Assembly: GCA_002471975.1 (NCBI GenBank)
Contig: DKQZ01000053.1
Span: 1 to 7,772 of the forward strand
Length of the DNA: 7,772 nucleotides
Direction: 5' to 3'
DNA from: Dialister sp. UBA7295
Lineage (GTDB): Bacteria > Bacillota > Negativicutes > Veillonellales > Dialisteraceae
The translations under genes and the position numbers were made by a program. Shown piece after piece: positions 1-5,146 of the stretch (position 1 is its first letter; every line of letters starts with the position of its first letter). A model generated the notes under the pieces. The model did no database searches, was not told the DNA's origin, and saw nothing but the letters and a program-made list of their open reading frames with translations.

Positions 1-53
1 TCAGCGGCAACACCTTCCCGACCACCCCGATCACCCCGATTCAAAAGTTCGGA
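1..53 (+). repeat. Intergenic hairpin/CCCGA repeat, copy 1 (cut by window edge)
   Basis: The window opens inside the hairpin of this repeat family: the right arm GCGGCAAC is present and the left arm is outside. It is followed by ACCTTCCCGA and two more CCCCGA motifs at 9-bp spacing, then by the family's end sequence GATTCAAAAGTT. The copy sits just beyond the porin 1 terminator. No reading frame of note crosses it. Confidence 0.7.
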
Positions 54-57
54 CAAC

Positions 58-94
58 AAAAAAGAAGCCCTTCAAATGAAGAGCTTCTTTTTTT
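58..94 (-). terminator. Rho-independent terminator of porin 1 (works in both directions)
   Basis: The stem AAAAAAGAAGC (58-68) pairs with GCTTCTTTTTT (83-93), and an inner CTTC/GAAG pairing lies in the loop. Read on the minus strand it lies about 30 nt after the porin stop codon and ends in a run of T. The mirrored T run on the + strand means it could also stop transcription coming from the left. The stem sequence is nearly the same as in the porin 2 terminator. Confidence 0.85.
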
Positions 95-126
95 ATTTCC
101 TTTGAACCAGTCTTCTAATTCAGGAA

Positions 127-1410
127 TTAGAATGCGTAGTTCAGTTCAACGCCCCAGGTGTCATCCGGATCTTCTGCACCGGATGCTTTAGCTGCGAAGT
201 TGTAGTAAGCGTCGAGTTCAACGTTCTTCTGAACTGCTACGCCTGCTTTAGCTACCCAGAACTTAACGCCGGTTTCAGAGGAGAGATCGAGCTGGTCGGT
301 CATGTCCAGTGCGGAACCACCGAGGAGCATGGAGTTCTTTTCAGCGTCTACATAATGAACGCCGAGGGTCCAGGAACCCGGTTTTTCTCCGTCAACTTCA
401 CCATAGGTGAGGCCTGCGGTCCAGAGGTCAGCATCTTTCAGGCCTTTGTTCAGTTTGGTCTGAACATAGTCGCCGTCGAGGGTGAAGTCTCCGCCGAGAC
501 CAATTGCTGCGCCTGCGCCCCAAACCTTAGCTTCGGCACCTGCGAAATCATCTAAGTCCATCTTCTGAGCGTTCTTCAGATAGAATGCAGAAACGTCAGC
601 GGTATCAGCGATATGGCCGGTCAGTTTTGCATACCATGCTTCGTGGGATTCAAATGCTTCATAAGCATCGTCACCTGCATCAAAGCGGCCATAGCCTGCT
701 TCTACGCCAAATTTGCCATTGTCATAAGCAGCGTTTACGCCTTTGAATTCAGCGTCTTCATCCCAGAAAGTACCGGTCTGATCGAGAGCGACACCGAATT
801 TGCCGACGTTAACGGTTACTTTGTCGTTCGGGGTCCAAGCGGTGTAGAGGCGATCCATGGTTACAGCGGAATCATCTTCACCTTTGAAGTTCATGTTGTA
901 AACCATACGGCCGTTAACGGTTACCTGATCGTTAACCTGGCCCATTACATTGATACGCATACGGCCGGTCCATGCATCGTCATGGCCTTTTCTTAAAGTG
1001 TTGTCATCTTCGTCTTTAGCGAGGTTGTGCTGATACTGCATACGAGCATCGCCGGACCAATAGAGGTTGCCGACTTTCTTTTCCAGGTTGGATACGCGAA
1101 CGCCCAGGTTTGCGAGTTCGTCAGCATATTCACCAGCCAGTTTGTCGAGGGTTGCTCTCTGTTCAGCGTTCAGCTGGTCTTCTTTAGCCATGAGACGAGC
1201 GATAATCTGAGCCAGTTCATATCTGGTCATGTTTCTTTCGCCTTTGAAGGTGCCATCCGGATAGCCTTCTACAACGCCCTGGTCGGAGAGGTCGGAAACA
1301 GCCTGATAAGCCCAGTCATCCGGGGTTACATCAGAGAACGGATTTGCTGCGTATGCGGATACGCCAGCGGTGAGTGCTGCTACCGCAGCGATTGCGAGAA
1401 TCTTTTTCAT
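127..1410 (-). CDS. OmpM-type SLH-domain outer-membrane porin 1
   Basis: A 427-residue outer-membrane protein of the OmpM type. Residues 1-21 are a signal peptide (MKKILAIAAVAALTAG core, predicted cut after AYA). Residues 23-75 are one SLH domain (FSDVTPDDWAYQAV, GYPDGTFKGERNMTRYE), which in this family binds peptidoglycan and ties the outer membrane to it. Residues 76-115 are a charged coiled coil (NAEQRATLDKLAGEY). The rest alternates in the way of a beta-barrel and ends NYAF, with the terminal aromatic expected of a barrel-assembly signal. The start was chosen at 1410 because AAGGAG (1418-1423) lies 7 nt upstream and a proper signal peptide follows; a frame open to 1467 would put 19 polar and aromatic residues before it. 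It is monocistronic, with its own promoter and terminator. The first 115 residues are identical to porin 2, but the barrels differ. Substrate is unknown. Confidence 0.93.
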   Translation of the reverse strand: MKKILAIAAVAALTAGVSAYAANPFSDVTPDDWAYQAVSDLSDQGVVEGYPDGTFKGERNMTRYELAQIIARLMAKEDQLNAEQRATLDKLAGEYADELANLGVRVSNLEKKVGNLYWSGDARMQYQHNLAKDEDDNTLRKGHDDAWTGRMRINVMGQVNDQVTVNGRMVYNMNFKGEDDSAVTMDRLYTAWTPNDKVTVNVGKFGVALDQTGTFWDEDAEFKGVNAAYDNGKFGVEAGYGRFDAGDDAYEAFESHEAWYAKLTGHIADTADVSAFYLKNAQKMDLDDFAGAEAKVWGAGAAIGLGGDFTLDGDYVQTKLNKGLKDADLWTAGLTYGEVDGEKPGSWTLGVHYVDAEKNSMLLGGSALDMTDQLDLSSETGVKFWVAKAGVAVQKNVELDAYYNFAAKASGAEDPDDTWGVELNYAF

Positions 1411-1416
1411 AGGTAA

Positions 1417-1474
1417 GCTCCTTTTGAAAAAAATAAATTTTTGCCCTGATTCTGAAAGGATTTTCAAAAAGAGC
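1417..1474 (-). promoter_or_regulatory. Leader helix burying the porin 1 ribosome binding site
   Basis: On the minus-strand RNA, GCUCUUUUUGAAAA (1474 down to 1461) can pair with UUUUCAAAAGGAGC (1430 down to 1417) over all 14 positions, 13 Watson-Crick and one U-G. The 3' arm contains the whole Shine-Dalgarno AAGGAG, six nt from the start codon. The loop is 30 nt and contains AGGGCA, which is also present in the porin 2 loop. If formed, the helix should limit translation; porin 2 has an equivalent helix of different sequence. The pairing is seen in the sequence; its regulatory role is inferred. Confidence 0.55.
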
Positions 1475-1502
1475 TTCCGCGCGAGTTGCCGTGTTTCCTC
1501 TG
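1474..1502 (-). promoter_or_regulatory. Conserved 29-nt leader element of porin 1
   Basis: The untranslated leader contains a 29-nt block, starting CAGAGGAAACACGGC and containing ACTCGCGC, that recurs with two internal mismatches upstream of porin 2 (6469-6497). It ends exactly where the helix over the ribosome binding site begins. Flanking leader sequence is only loosely alike (purine-rich GAAGAGAAGAG upstream). I do not recognise it as a known riboswitch class. Confidence 0.6.
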
Positions 1503-1566
1503 TTTCTTCTCTTCTTTACTCTTCTCTTCCACACAAAGAGCAGGGTATTCCCTGTTGTGCGAACTT

Positions 1567-1595
1567 ATTATACCACCATGATTAAAAAATTACAA
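1567..1595 (-). promoter_or_regulatory. Sigma-70-type promoter of porin 1, with a hairpin at the mRNA 5' end
   Basis: On the minus strand TTGTAA (1590-1595) and a perfect TATAAT (1567-1572) are 17 bp apart, with TGG directly before the -10 (extended -10). The stretch upstream is very AT-rich, as for an UP element. Transcription should start near 1560, giving a leader of about 150 nt. The first 30 nt can fold: CAGGG (1541-1545) pairs with CCCTG (1550-1554), extended by CACAA/TTGTG across a small bulge. Hairpins at the very 5' end stabilise some outer-membrane protein mRNAs. Confidence 0.75.
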
Positions 1596-1793
1596 ATTTT
1601 TATGTAATTTTACTTTATAGAAAAATAATATTTCACGCATTTCATACAATAAATTCCTATGATTTATTATATTTTTTTACTTCCATCATAATTTTTTATT
1701 TCCCTAATTCGTAAATTTGATATACCTTATCTATTAATATCGGGAAGATGGCTTCGCGGGCGCTGTTTCTCGATTTTCATCTCTCTTTCCGAT
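1596..1793. other. AT-rich intergenic stretch, no gene seen
   Basis: From 1596 to about 1738 the sequence is very AT-rich and holds no convincing coding frame. From 1739 to 1793 an imperfect inverted repeat (ATCGGGAAGA at 1739-1748 against TCTTTCCGAT at 1784-1793, one mismatch) surrounds a GC-rich patch. Read on the minus strand this gives a GC-rich patch followed by CTTCCCGATA, which may be a worn copy of the intergenic repeat family. Confidence 0.4.
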
Positions 1794-1829
1794 AAAAAAG
1801 AAGCCAGACCCTTTCGAATCTGACTTCTT
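1793..1829 (-). terminator. Rho-independent terminator of the aldehyde dehydrogenase gene
   Basis: AAGAAG (1798-1803) pairs with CTTCTT (1824-1829), and CAGA (1805-1808) pairs with TCTG (1819-1822) across one C/A mismatch. Read on the minus strand the hairpin begins 16 nt after the stop codon and ends in TTTTTT. No other gene lies between it and the stop. Confidence 0.85.
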
Positions 1830-1844
1830 AAAAATCACAATATT

Positions 1845-3332
1845 TTATTTGATATCATACATCCCGCTGATGCCTTCTTTAAGGTTGATGAGGATGTTCT
1901 TTGTCTGGCTGTAGTGTTCCAGCATGACTTTATGGGTTTCTCTGCCGATGCCGGACTGTTTATAGCCTCCGAACGGTGCGCCTGCGGGGAGATCGTTGTA
2001 GGTATTGACCCACATACGGCCGGTGTGTACGCTGCGGGCTACTTTGAGGGCGGTATTGATATTCTTTGTGAAGACTGCTCCGCCCAGACCGTATACACTG
2101 TCATTGGCAAGGGCGATGACTTCATCGGCAGTCTTGAATTTCTGGATGACTACTACCGGTCCGAAGATTTCTTCCTGGCAGACTCTGGCAGCATTCTTGT
2201 CGGTAACGAGGATGGTCGGTTTCATGAAATAGCCTTTGTCGCAACCGTTTTCGGTGTATCTTTCACCGCCTGTGATAAGCTGGGCTCCTTCATCAAGGCC
2301 GATCTGTACATATTTCAGTACTTTATCCTGCTGGGCTTTGTAAATCTGGGCACCCAGCTGGGTTTCAGGATCCGTAGGATCACCAATTTTTACAGCTTCG
2401 AAGGTAGCTTTCAGGTGTTTCAGGAATTCATCAAAGATTCCTTCCTGTACGAAGAGGCGGGAGCCTGCGCAGCAGACCTGGCCCTGGTTGAAGAGGATGC
2501 CCTTGCATGCGCCGTCTACTGCCTGTTTCAGATCTGCATCATCGAATACGATATTGGCAGATTTGCCGCCCAGTTCGAGGGTGACAGGGATCAGTTTGTC
2601 GCAGGCAGCCTGGTATACGCCGTGGCCCACTTCGGTGGAACCGGTGAATGCCAGTTTATCGATATCCGGATGATCCAGCAGCCACTGGCCGGAGCGGGAG
2701 CCCTTGCCGGTGATGACGTTCAGTACGCCCTTCGGGAGTACGTCCTGGATGAGACGGACCAGTTCGAGAATGGAAAGAGAAGTGTGGGAAGACGGTTTAA
2801 TGACGATGGTATCGCCGGCCGCGAGAGCCGGTGCCAGTTTCCAGCAGGCCATAGTGAAGGGGAAATTCCACGGAATGACCTGGCCTACCACGCCTACCGG
2901 TTCATGAAGAATGAGGGAGAGATTGTTGTCATCCAGCATGGTGGCAGAACCTTCCCAGGCTCTGAGGCATCCTGCGAAATAACGGAAATGGTCGTAGCCA
3001 AGAGGAATATCGGCAGCCAGGGTTTCACGGATCGGCTTGCCGTTGTCCAGCGTTTCCACCAGAGCCAGATGCTCTGCATTTTCTTCGATAATATCAGCGA
3101 TTTTCAGGAGAATATTCTGTCTTTCGATGGGAGAAGTCTTTGCCCATGCCGGAAGAGCCGCGCGGGCTGCCTTCACAGCCTTGTCCACGTCTTCCTTCGT
3201 TGCTTCTGCGCAGGAAGCGAGTTTCTCGCCGTTTGCCGGGTTGTGCGCATCAAAAGTGGCTCCGTCAGAGGCGGGTACGAATTCGCCATTGATGAAAAGA
3301 CCATAGAATTCCTGAAGTTCTGCTTTTGCCAT
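1845..3332 (-). CDS. NAD(P)-dependent aldehyde dehydrogenase, AldB/ExaC-like
   Basis: A 495-residue, full-length member of the aldehyde dehydrogenase superfamily, probably cytoplasmic, oxidising an aldehyde to the carboxylic acid with NAD(P)+. Visible motifs: PWNFP with Asn156, the cofactor lysine Lys179 in IVIKPSS, the Rossmann motif FTGSTEVG (229-236), general base Glu253 in LELGGKS, catalytic Cys287 in NQGQVCCAGSR, and Glu388 in EEIFGPV. The stretches IRETLAADIPLGYDHFRYFA and GGYKQSGIGRETHKVMLEHY resemble E. coli AldB and ExaC, so acetaldehyde or a similar short aldehyde is likely. Ser182 sits where NAD-specific enzymes carry Glu, so NADP+ may be used; that is inference. The start at 3332 has AAGGAAGGA (3337-3345) before it and gives a normal N-terminus. 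A frame open to 3545 would translate an intergenic repeat and was rejected. The gene stands alone, with no alcohol dehydrogenase next to it. Confidence 0.95.
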   Translation of the reverse strand: MAKAELQEFYGLFINGEFVPASDGATFDAHNPANGEKLASCAEATKEDVDKAVKAARAALPAWAKTSPIERQNILLKIADIIEENAEHLALVETLDNGKPIRETLAADIPLGYDHFRYFAGCLRAWEGSATMLDDNNLSLILHEPVGVVGQVIPWNFPFTMACWKLAPALAAGDTIVIKPSSHTSLSILELVRLIQDVLPKGVLNVITGKGSRSGQWLLDHPDIDKLAFTGSTEVGHGVYQAACDKLIPVTLELGGKSANIVFDDADLKQAVDGACKGILFNQGQVCCAGSRLFVQEGIFDEFLKHLKATFEAVKIGDPTDPETQLGAQIYKAQQDKVLKYVQIGLDEGAQLITGGERYTENGCDKGYFMKPTILVTDKNAARVCQEEIFGPVVVIQKFKTADEVIALANDSVYGLGGAVFTKNINTALKVARSVHTGRMWVNTYNDLPAGAPFGGYKQSGIGRETHKVMLEHYSQTKNILINLKEGISGMYDIK

Positions 3333-3405
3333 AATATCCTTCCTTTCGGTAAATGGAGGGCTGTAAAAACACCGGAATCCTGAAAAGGTAACCTTAGGAA
3401 TAAAA

Positions 3406-3482
3406 ACTTTTGAATCGGGAGTCGGAGTCTCGGGGATATCGGGAATGTCGGGGTGGTGCGGCGCAACAGTAAAGAGCGCCGC
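3406..3482 (-). repeat. Intergenic hairpin/CCCGA repeat, copy 2, in the dehydrogenase leader
   Basis: On the minus strand the order is hairpin (GCGGCGC / GCGCCGC, 3482-3458), then ACCACCCCGA, CATTCCCGA, TATCCCCGA, GACTCCGA and CTCCCGA, then TTCAAAAGTT. The CCCGA motifs are mostly 9 bp apart. The hairpin stem differs from that in copies 1, 3, 5 and 6, but its place and the flanking ACC and CCCGA tract are the same. It lies 74 bp upstream of the dehydrogenase start codon and so is probably in its mRNA. Confidence 0.65.
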
Positions 3483-3488
3483 TTTTTT
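3458..3488 (+). terminator. Terminator-like hairpin facing away from the dehydrogenase
   Basis: GCGGCGC (3458-3464) pairs perfectly with GCGCCGC (3476-3482) around an 11-nt loop, followed at once by TTTTTT. This is a good terminator on the + strand only, where the only transcript it could stop would be antisense to the dehydrogenase. It is at the same time the hairpin part of repeat copy 2, so its role as a terminator may be incidental. Confidence 0.4.
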
Positions 3489-3511
3489 ATGTCTTAACCC
3501 GATTCCGTCAA
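3484..3511 (-). promoter_or_regulatory. Possible promoter of the aldehyde dehydrogenase gene
   Basis: On the minus strand TTGACG (3506-3511) is followed after 16 bp by TAAAAA (3484-3489). The -35 matches five of six consensus bases, the -10 only moderately. It would give a leader of about 145 nt beginning with the hairpin of repeat copy 2. No better pair was found between here and the start codon. Confidence 0.3.
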
Positions 3512-3788
3512 CGATCTCGAAATGACTTCTGAAGCAGGGATTCAACAGTCAGTCTTCATAAAGTCCAAATCCGGAAAGTTTCCTCTTTTACATGCCCACT
3601 TATAAAAACATCCACTGAAGTTTGTACGATATTCCGGTTTTTCAGTTGGAAAAATATAAGTCCATGGAAATACAATCTTTCATACTGTCCGATAATCACT
3701 TTCCATGGCGTGTGTTGCTGTATATACATTGTAGCATGAGTTGTTATGCTAATCAATAGAGATGGTACCAAATAAGGTATATTTTAAA
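3512..3788. other. Intergenic stretch with one inverted repeat, no gene supported
   Basis: There is no coding frame with a usable ribosome binding site. A 9-bp inverted repeat, CCATGGAAA (3662-3670) and TTTCCATGG (3700-3708), encloses 29 bp. It could be a protein-binding site or a remnant of an element; nothing decides between these. Confidence 0.35.
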
Positions 3789-3816
3789 TTGACGAGTACT
3801 ATTTCAAGTATATCAT
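3789..3816 (+). promoter_or_regulatory. Strong-looking + strand promoter with no intact gene downstream
   Basis: TTGACG (3789-3794) and TATCAT (3811-3816) are 16 bp apart, each matching five of six consensus bases. Transcription would start near 3823. A ribosome binding site and a short ORF follow at the right distances (3853-3902), which supports the promoter being, or having been, real. Confidence 0.55.
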
Positions 3817-3866
3817 TAATAGGGATTTGTTTAGAAGGTATCAGGAAAATACAAGGAAAAAGCACA

Positions 3867-3902
3867 ATGGAAAAAGATTTCGCCAAGTGCCTCAAACGGT
3901 AA
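3867..3902 (+). pseudogene. 11-codon ORF with its own ribosome binding site, perhaps a truncated gene start
   Basis: ATG at 3867 is preceded at 9 nt by AAGGA (3853-3857) and lies about 45 nt from the predicted start of transcription. It encodes MEKDFAKCLKR and stops at TAA. Nineteen bases later the large palindrome begins. The well-placed promoter and ribosome binding site suggest a genuine gene start that lost its body when the palindromic element arrived, or a leader peptide for a structured RNA. The charged start DFAKCLK faintly recalls N-termini of tyrosine recombinases, but 11 residues are far too few to call. No continuation was recognised beyond 4182. Confidence 0.35.
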
Positions 3903-3920
3903 GCATGCCCGGCGAATAGC

Positions 3921-4182
3921 CCCCGAAGTGCGGAGGGCTCCGCGATAGCGGTGGGGGATGTCCTATCCGTTAGCCGGAAAAGTGACTCGAACGGTACCCG
4001 CGCAGGGTTCGGTACTTGTCGATTGTGACTCTAAAACTTCAATTGATTTCTTTATTCATTCCAGATAGAGTCAAACGTGCCGGGTACCGAACCCTACGCT
4101 TGAACTGTATAAGTCACTTATCCCGCCTACCTGCCTGACATCCCCTCCGTCTGCTTCGCAGCCACCTCCCCGCACTTCGGGG
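3921..4182. repeat. Large imperfect palindrome (about 260 bp), possible non-autonomous mobile element
   Basis: Matching inverted segments occur in the same nested order on both sides of a loop centred near 4050: CCCCGAAGTGCGG (3921-3933) with CCGCACTTCGGGG (4170-4182); GGGGATGTC (3954-3962) with GACATCCCC (4137-4145); AAGTGACT (3980-3987) with AGTCACTT (4112-4119); AGGGTTCGGTAC (4004-4015) with GTACCGAACCCT (4084-4095); TGACTCT (4026-4032) with AGAGTCA (4067-4073). It encodes nothing convincing, as expected of a MITE-like element. Target-site duplications were not found. As + strand RNA it would form one long branched hairpin between the promoter at 3789 and the terminator at 4244. Confidence 0.7.
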
Positions 4183-4243
4183 AGGTTTTCGGGATTAGTG
4201 TCACTTCATCCAGACCTTTTAGTTCTTCTATTTCCTGCACACT

Positions 4244-4275
4244 AAAAGCCCCGCAGCGTGATGCGAGGCTTTTTT
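4244..4275 (-). terminator. Terminator of the Fur-family gene (works in both directions)
   Basis: AAAAGCC (4244-4250) pairs with GGCTTTT (4267-4273), and CGCA (4252-4255) pairs with TGCG (4262-4265) across one mismatch. It lies about 35 nt after the Fur-family stop codon on the minus strand. The + strand side has the longer T run (4270-4275), so it could also end a transcript coming from the promoter at 3789. Confidence 0.8.
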
Positions 4276-4277
4276 AT

Positions 4278-4305
4278 GACTAATGACTAATTGCTAACGG
4301 CTAAC
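4278..4305. repeat. Four degenerate heptamers
   Basis: GACTAAT, GACTAAT, TGCTAAC and GGCTAAC stand head to tail without gaps between the terminator and the Fur-family stop codon. The first two are identical; all four share the pattern N-N-CTAA-Y. Confidence 0.5.
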
Positions 4306-4310
4306 TTTTC

Positions 4311-4766
4311 TTATTCTTCATCGTTATGGTCTTTATATTCTTCTGCTTTGCCGTTGGCTCTGCATTCTTTGCAGAATCCGTAGATTTCCACTCTGGGTTC
4401 GACGGCTTCGAAGCCGTAGTCTTCGTCCATTTTATCTTTGTATTCTGATTCCAGTTCTACGTCTACGGGGAAGATTCGCTTGCAGGAGAGGCAGATGGCG
4501 TGATGGATCATATTTCCATGAGCATATTCGTAACGGGAAAGGCCGTCGGAGAGCATGCTGGAGCGGATGAGGAGACCTTTTTCGGCGAGGGCTTCACAGT
4601 TCCGGTATACCGTGGACAGGGAGAGGCGGGTATCTTTGCCCCGGACGGCTTCAAAGACTTCTCCTGCCGTGAGGGGAAGGCTCTTTTCCAGCACTTTCAG
4701 GATCATGATCCGGGCCTTCGTCCGTTTCAGATGCTTTTTTACCAGAATTTCGTCAAATTTGGTCAT
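4311..4766 (-). CDS. Fur-family metal-dependent transcriptional regulator
   Basis: A 151-residue cytoplasmic repressor of the Fur/PerR/Zur superfamily, at the usual length. The N-terminal winged helix carries the recognition-helix signature LSLSTVYRNCEAL (48-60). The C-terminal dimerisation domain has the structural-zinc cysteine pairs C92-x2-C95 (HHAICLSC) and C132-x2-C135 (FCKEC), with His83, His88 and His89 available for a second metal. The His that serves as N-terminal sensing ligand in Fur and PerR (as in HPTAD-type motifs before TAxEVF) is missing: the sequence is PLTAGEVF. Which metal or signal it senses therefore cannot be assigned. AAGGAG (4773-4778) lies 6 nt before the ATG. A strong promoter with a perfect palindrome over the transcription start (4808-4829) suggests negative autoregulation. 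It is transcribed alone. Confidence 0.92.
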   Translation of the reverse strand: MTKFDEILVKKHLKRTKARIMILKVLEKSLPLTAGEVFEAVRGKDTRLSLSTVYRNCEALAEKGLLIRSSMLSDGLSRYEYAHGNMIHHAICLSCKRIFPVDVELESEYKDKMDEDYGFEAVEPRVEIYGFCKECRANGKAEEYKDHNDEE

Positions 4767-4807
4767 AACTTACTCCTTAACTCTCTGGCGGAATCTTCGC
4801 CTGTTTC

Positions 4808-4829
4808 GTTACATAGTGTACTATGTAAC
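4808..4829. promoter_or_regulatory. Palindromic operator at the Fur-family promoter
   Basis: The arms GTTACATAGT and ACTATGTAAC are perfect reverse complements separated by 2 bp. The site begins 2 bp downstream of the -10 box and covers the predicted start of transcription, a classic repressor position. It does not match the E. coli Fur box or the Bacillus PerR box (TTATAATnATTATAA). The simplest reading is autoregulation by the gene product; another regulator is possible. Confidence 0.75.
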
Positions 4830-4830
4830 T

Positions 4831-4859
4831 ATTATAGAGGTAAATCATGAATAGGTCAA
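4831..4859 (-). promoter_or_regulatory. Sigma-70-type promoter of the Fur-family gene
   Basis: On the minus strand TTGACC (4854-4859) and a perfect TATAAT (4831-4836) are exactly 17 bp apart. Transcription would start near 4824, inside the palindromic operator, giving a leader of about 58 nt. Confidence 0.85.
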
Positions 4860-5012
4860 GGAGTTTTATAAGGAAATAAGAATTTTCGGGACACGTTTCA
4901 GAAAATGATTGGAAAAGTAATACATGTGGAGTGATAAGTGATAGATATGGACCTTCGGAAGCCAAGCCTATACAGTGTGCCTGCGCGCACGGCTTTGGCG
5001 TTAATCGACTCG

Positions 5013-5076
5013 TTCCCCATATATTCATTGCCCCATCAGCGGCAATACCTTCCCGTACCCCGCGCCCCGCATCCCG
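5013..5076 (+). repeat. Intergenic hairpin/CCCGA repeat, copy 3
   Basis: TTCCCCATATATTC leads into the hairpin ATTGCCCC-ATCA-GCGGCAAT (5027-5046; one C/C mismatch), then ACCTTCCCG and three more CCCCG/TCCCG motifs at 7-bp spacing. Compared with copies 5 and 6, the outermost pair is A-T instead of G-C, and pairing is kept. The copy lies right after the porin 2 terminator, just as copy 1 does for porin 1. The stretch 4860-5012 between it and the Fur promoter shows no gene. Confidence 0.65.
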
Positions 5077-5094
5077 TTTTTCATTATTTCCCAC

Positions 5095-5128
5095 AAAAAA
5101 AGAAGCCCTCCTAAGAGAGCTTCTTTTT
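5095..5128 (-). terminator. Rho-independent terminator of porin 2 (works in both directions)
   Basis: AAAAAGAAGC (5097-5106) pairs with GCTTCTTTTT (5119-5128), and CTC (5108-5110) pairs with GAG (5115-5117). It lies about 20 nt after the porin 2 stop codon, and the minus strand ends in a run of seven T. Confidence 0.87.
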
Positions 5129-5146
5129 CATTGATTGCGGAATCAA

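Noticed and set aside
1411..1467. Longer N-terminus for porin 1 starting at 1467
   Set aside because: It would put 19 residues before a textbook signal peptide, and the internal start at 1410 has AAGGAG at 7 nt, as in porin 2.
1914..3383. Long + strand open frame (489 codons) opposite the aldehyde dehydrogenase
   Set aside because: It mirrors a well-supported gene on the other strand, has no ribosome binding site of note and no recognisable domain; codon bias of the real gene explains it.
3333..3545. 71-residue N-terminal extension of the dehydrogenase
   Set aside because: The added residues translate the CCCGA repeat (proline-rich PDIPDIPE) and a leader, whereas the start at 3332 has a ribosome binding site and matches family length.
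3556..3771. 71-codon minus-strand frame upstream of the dehydrogenase
   Set aside because: It needs a TTG start, lacks a ribosome binding site, and the product resembles nothing I recognise.
3921..4182. Palindrome as a known RNA (RNase P, tmRNA, 6S)
   Set aside because: None of the hallmark motifs of those RNAs was found; the symmetry suggests a palindromic element instead.
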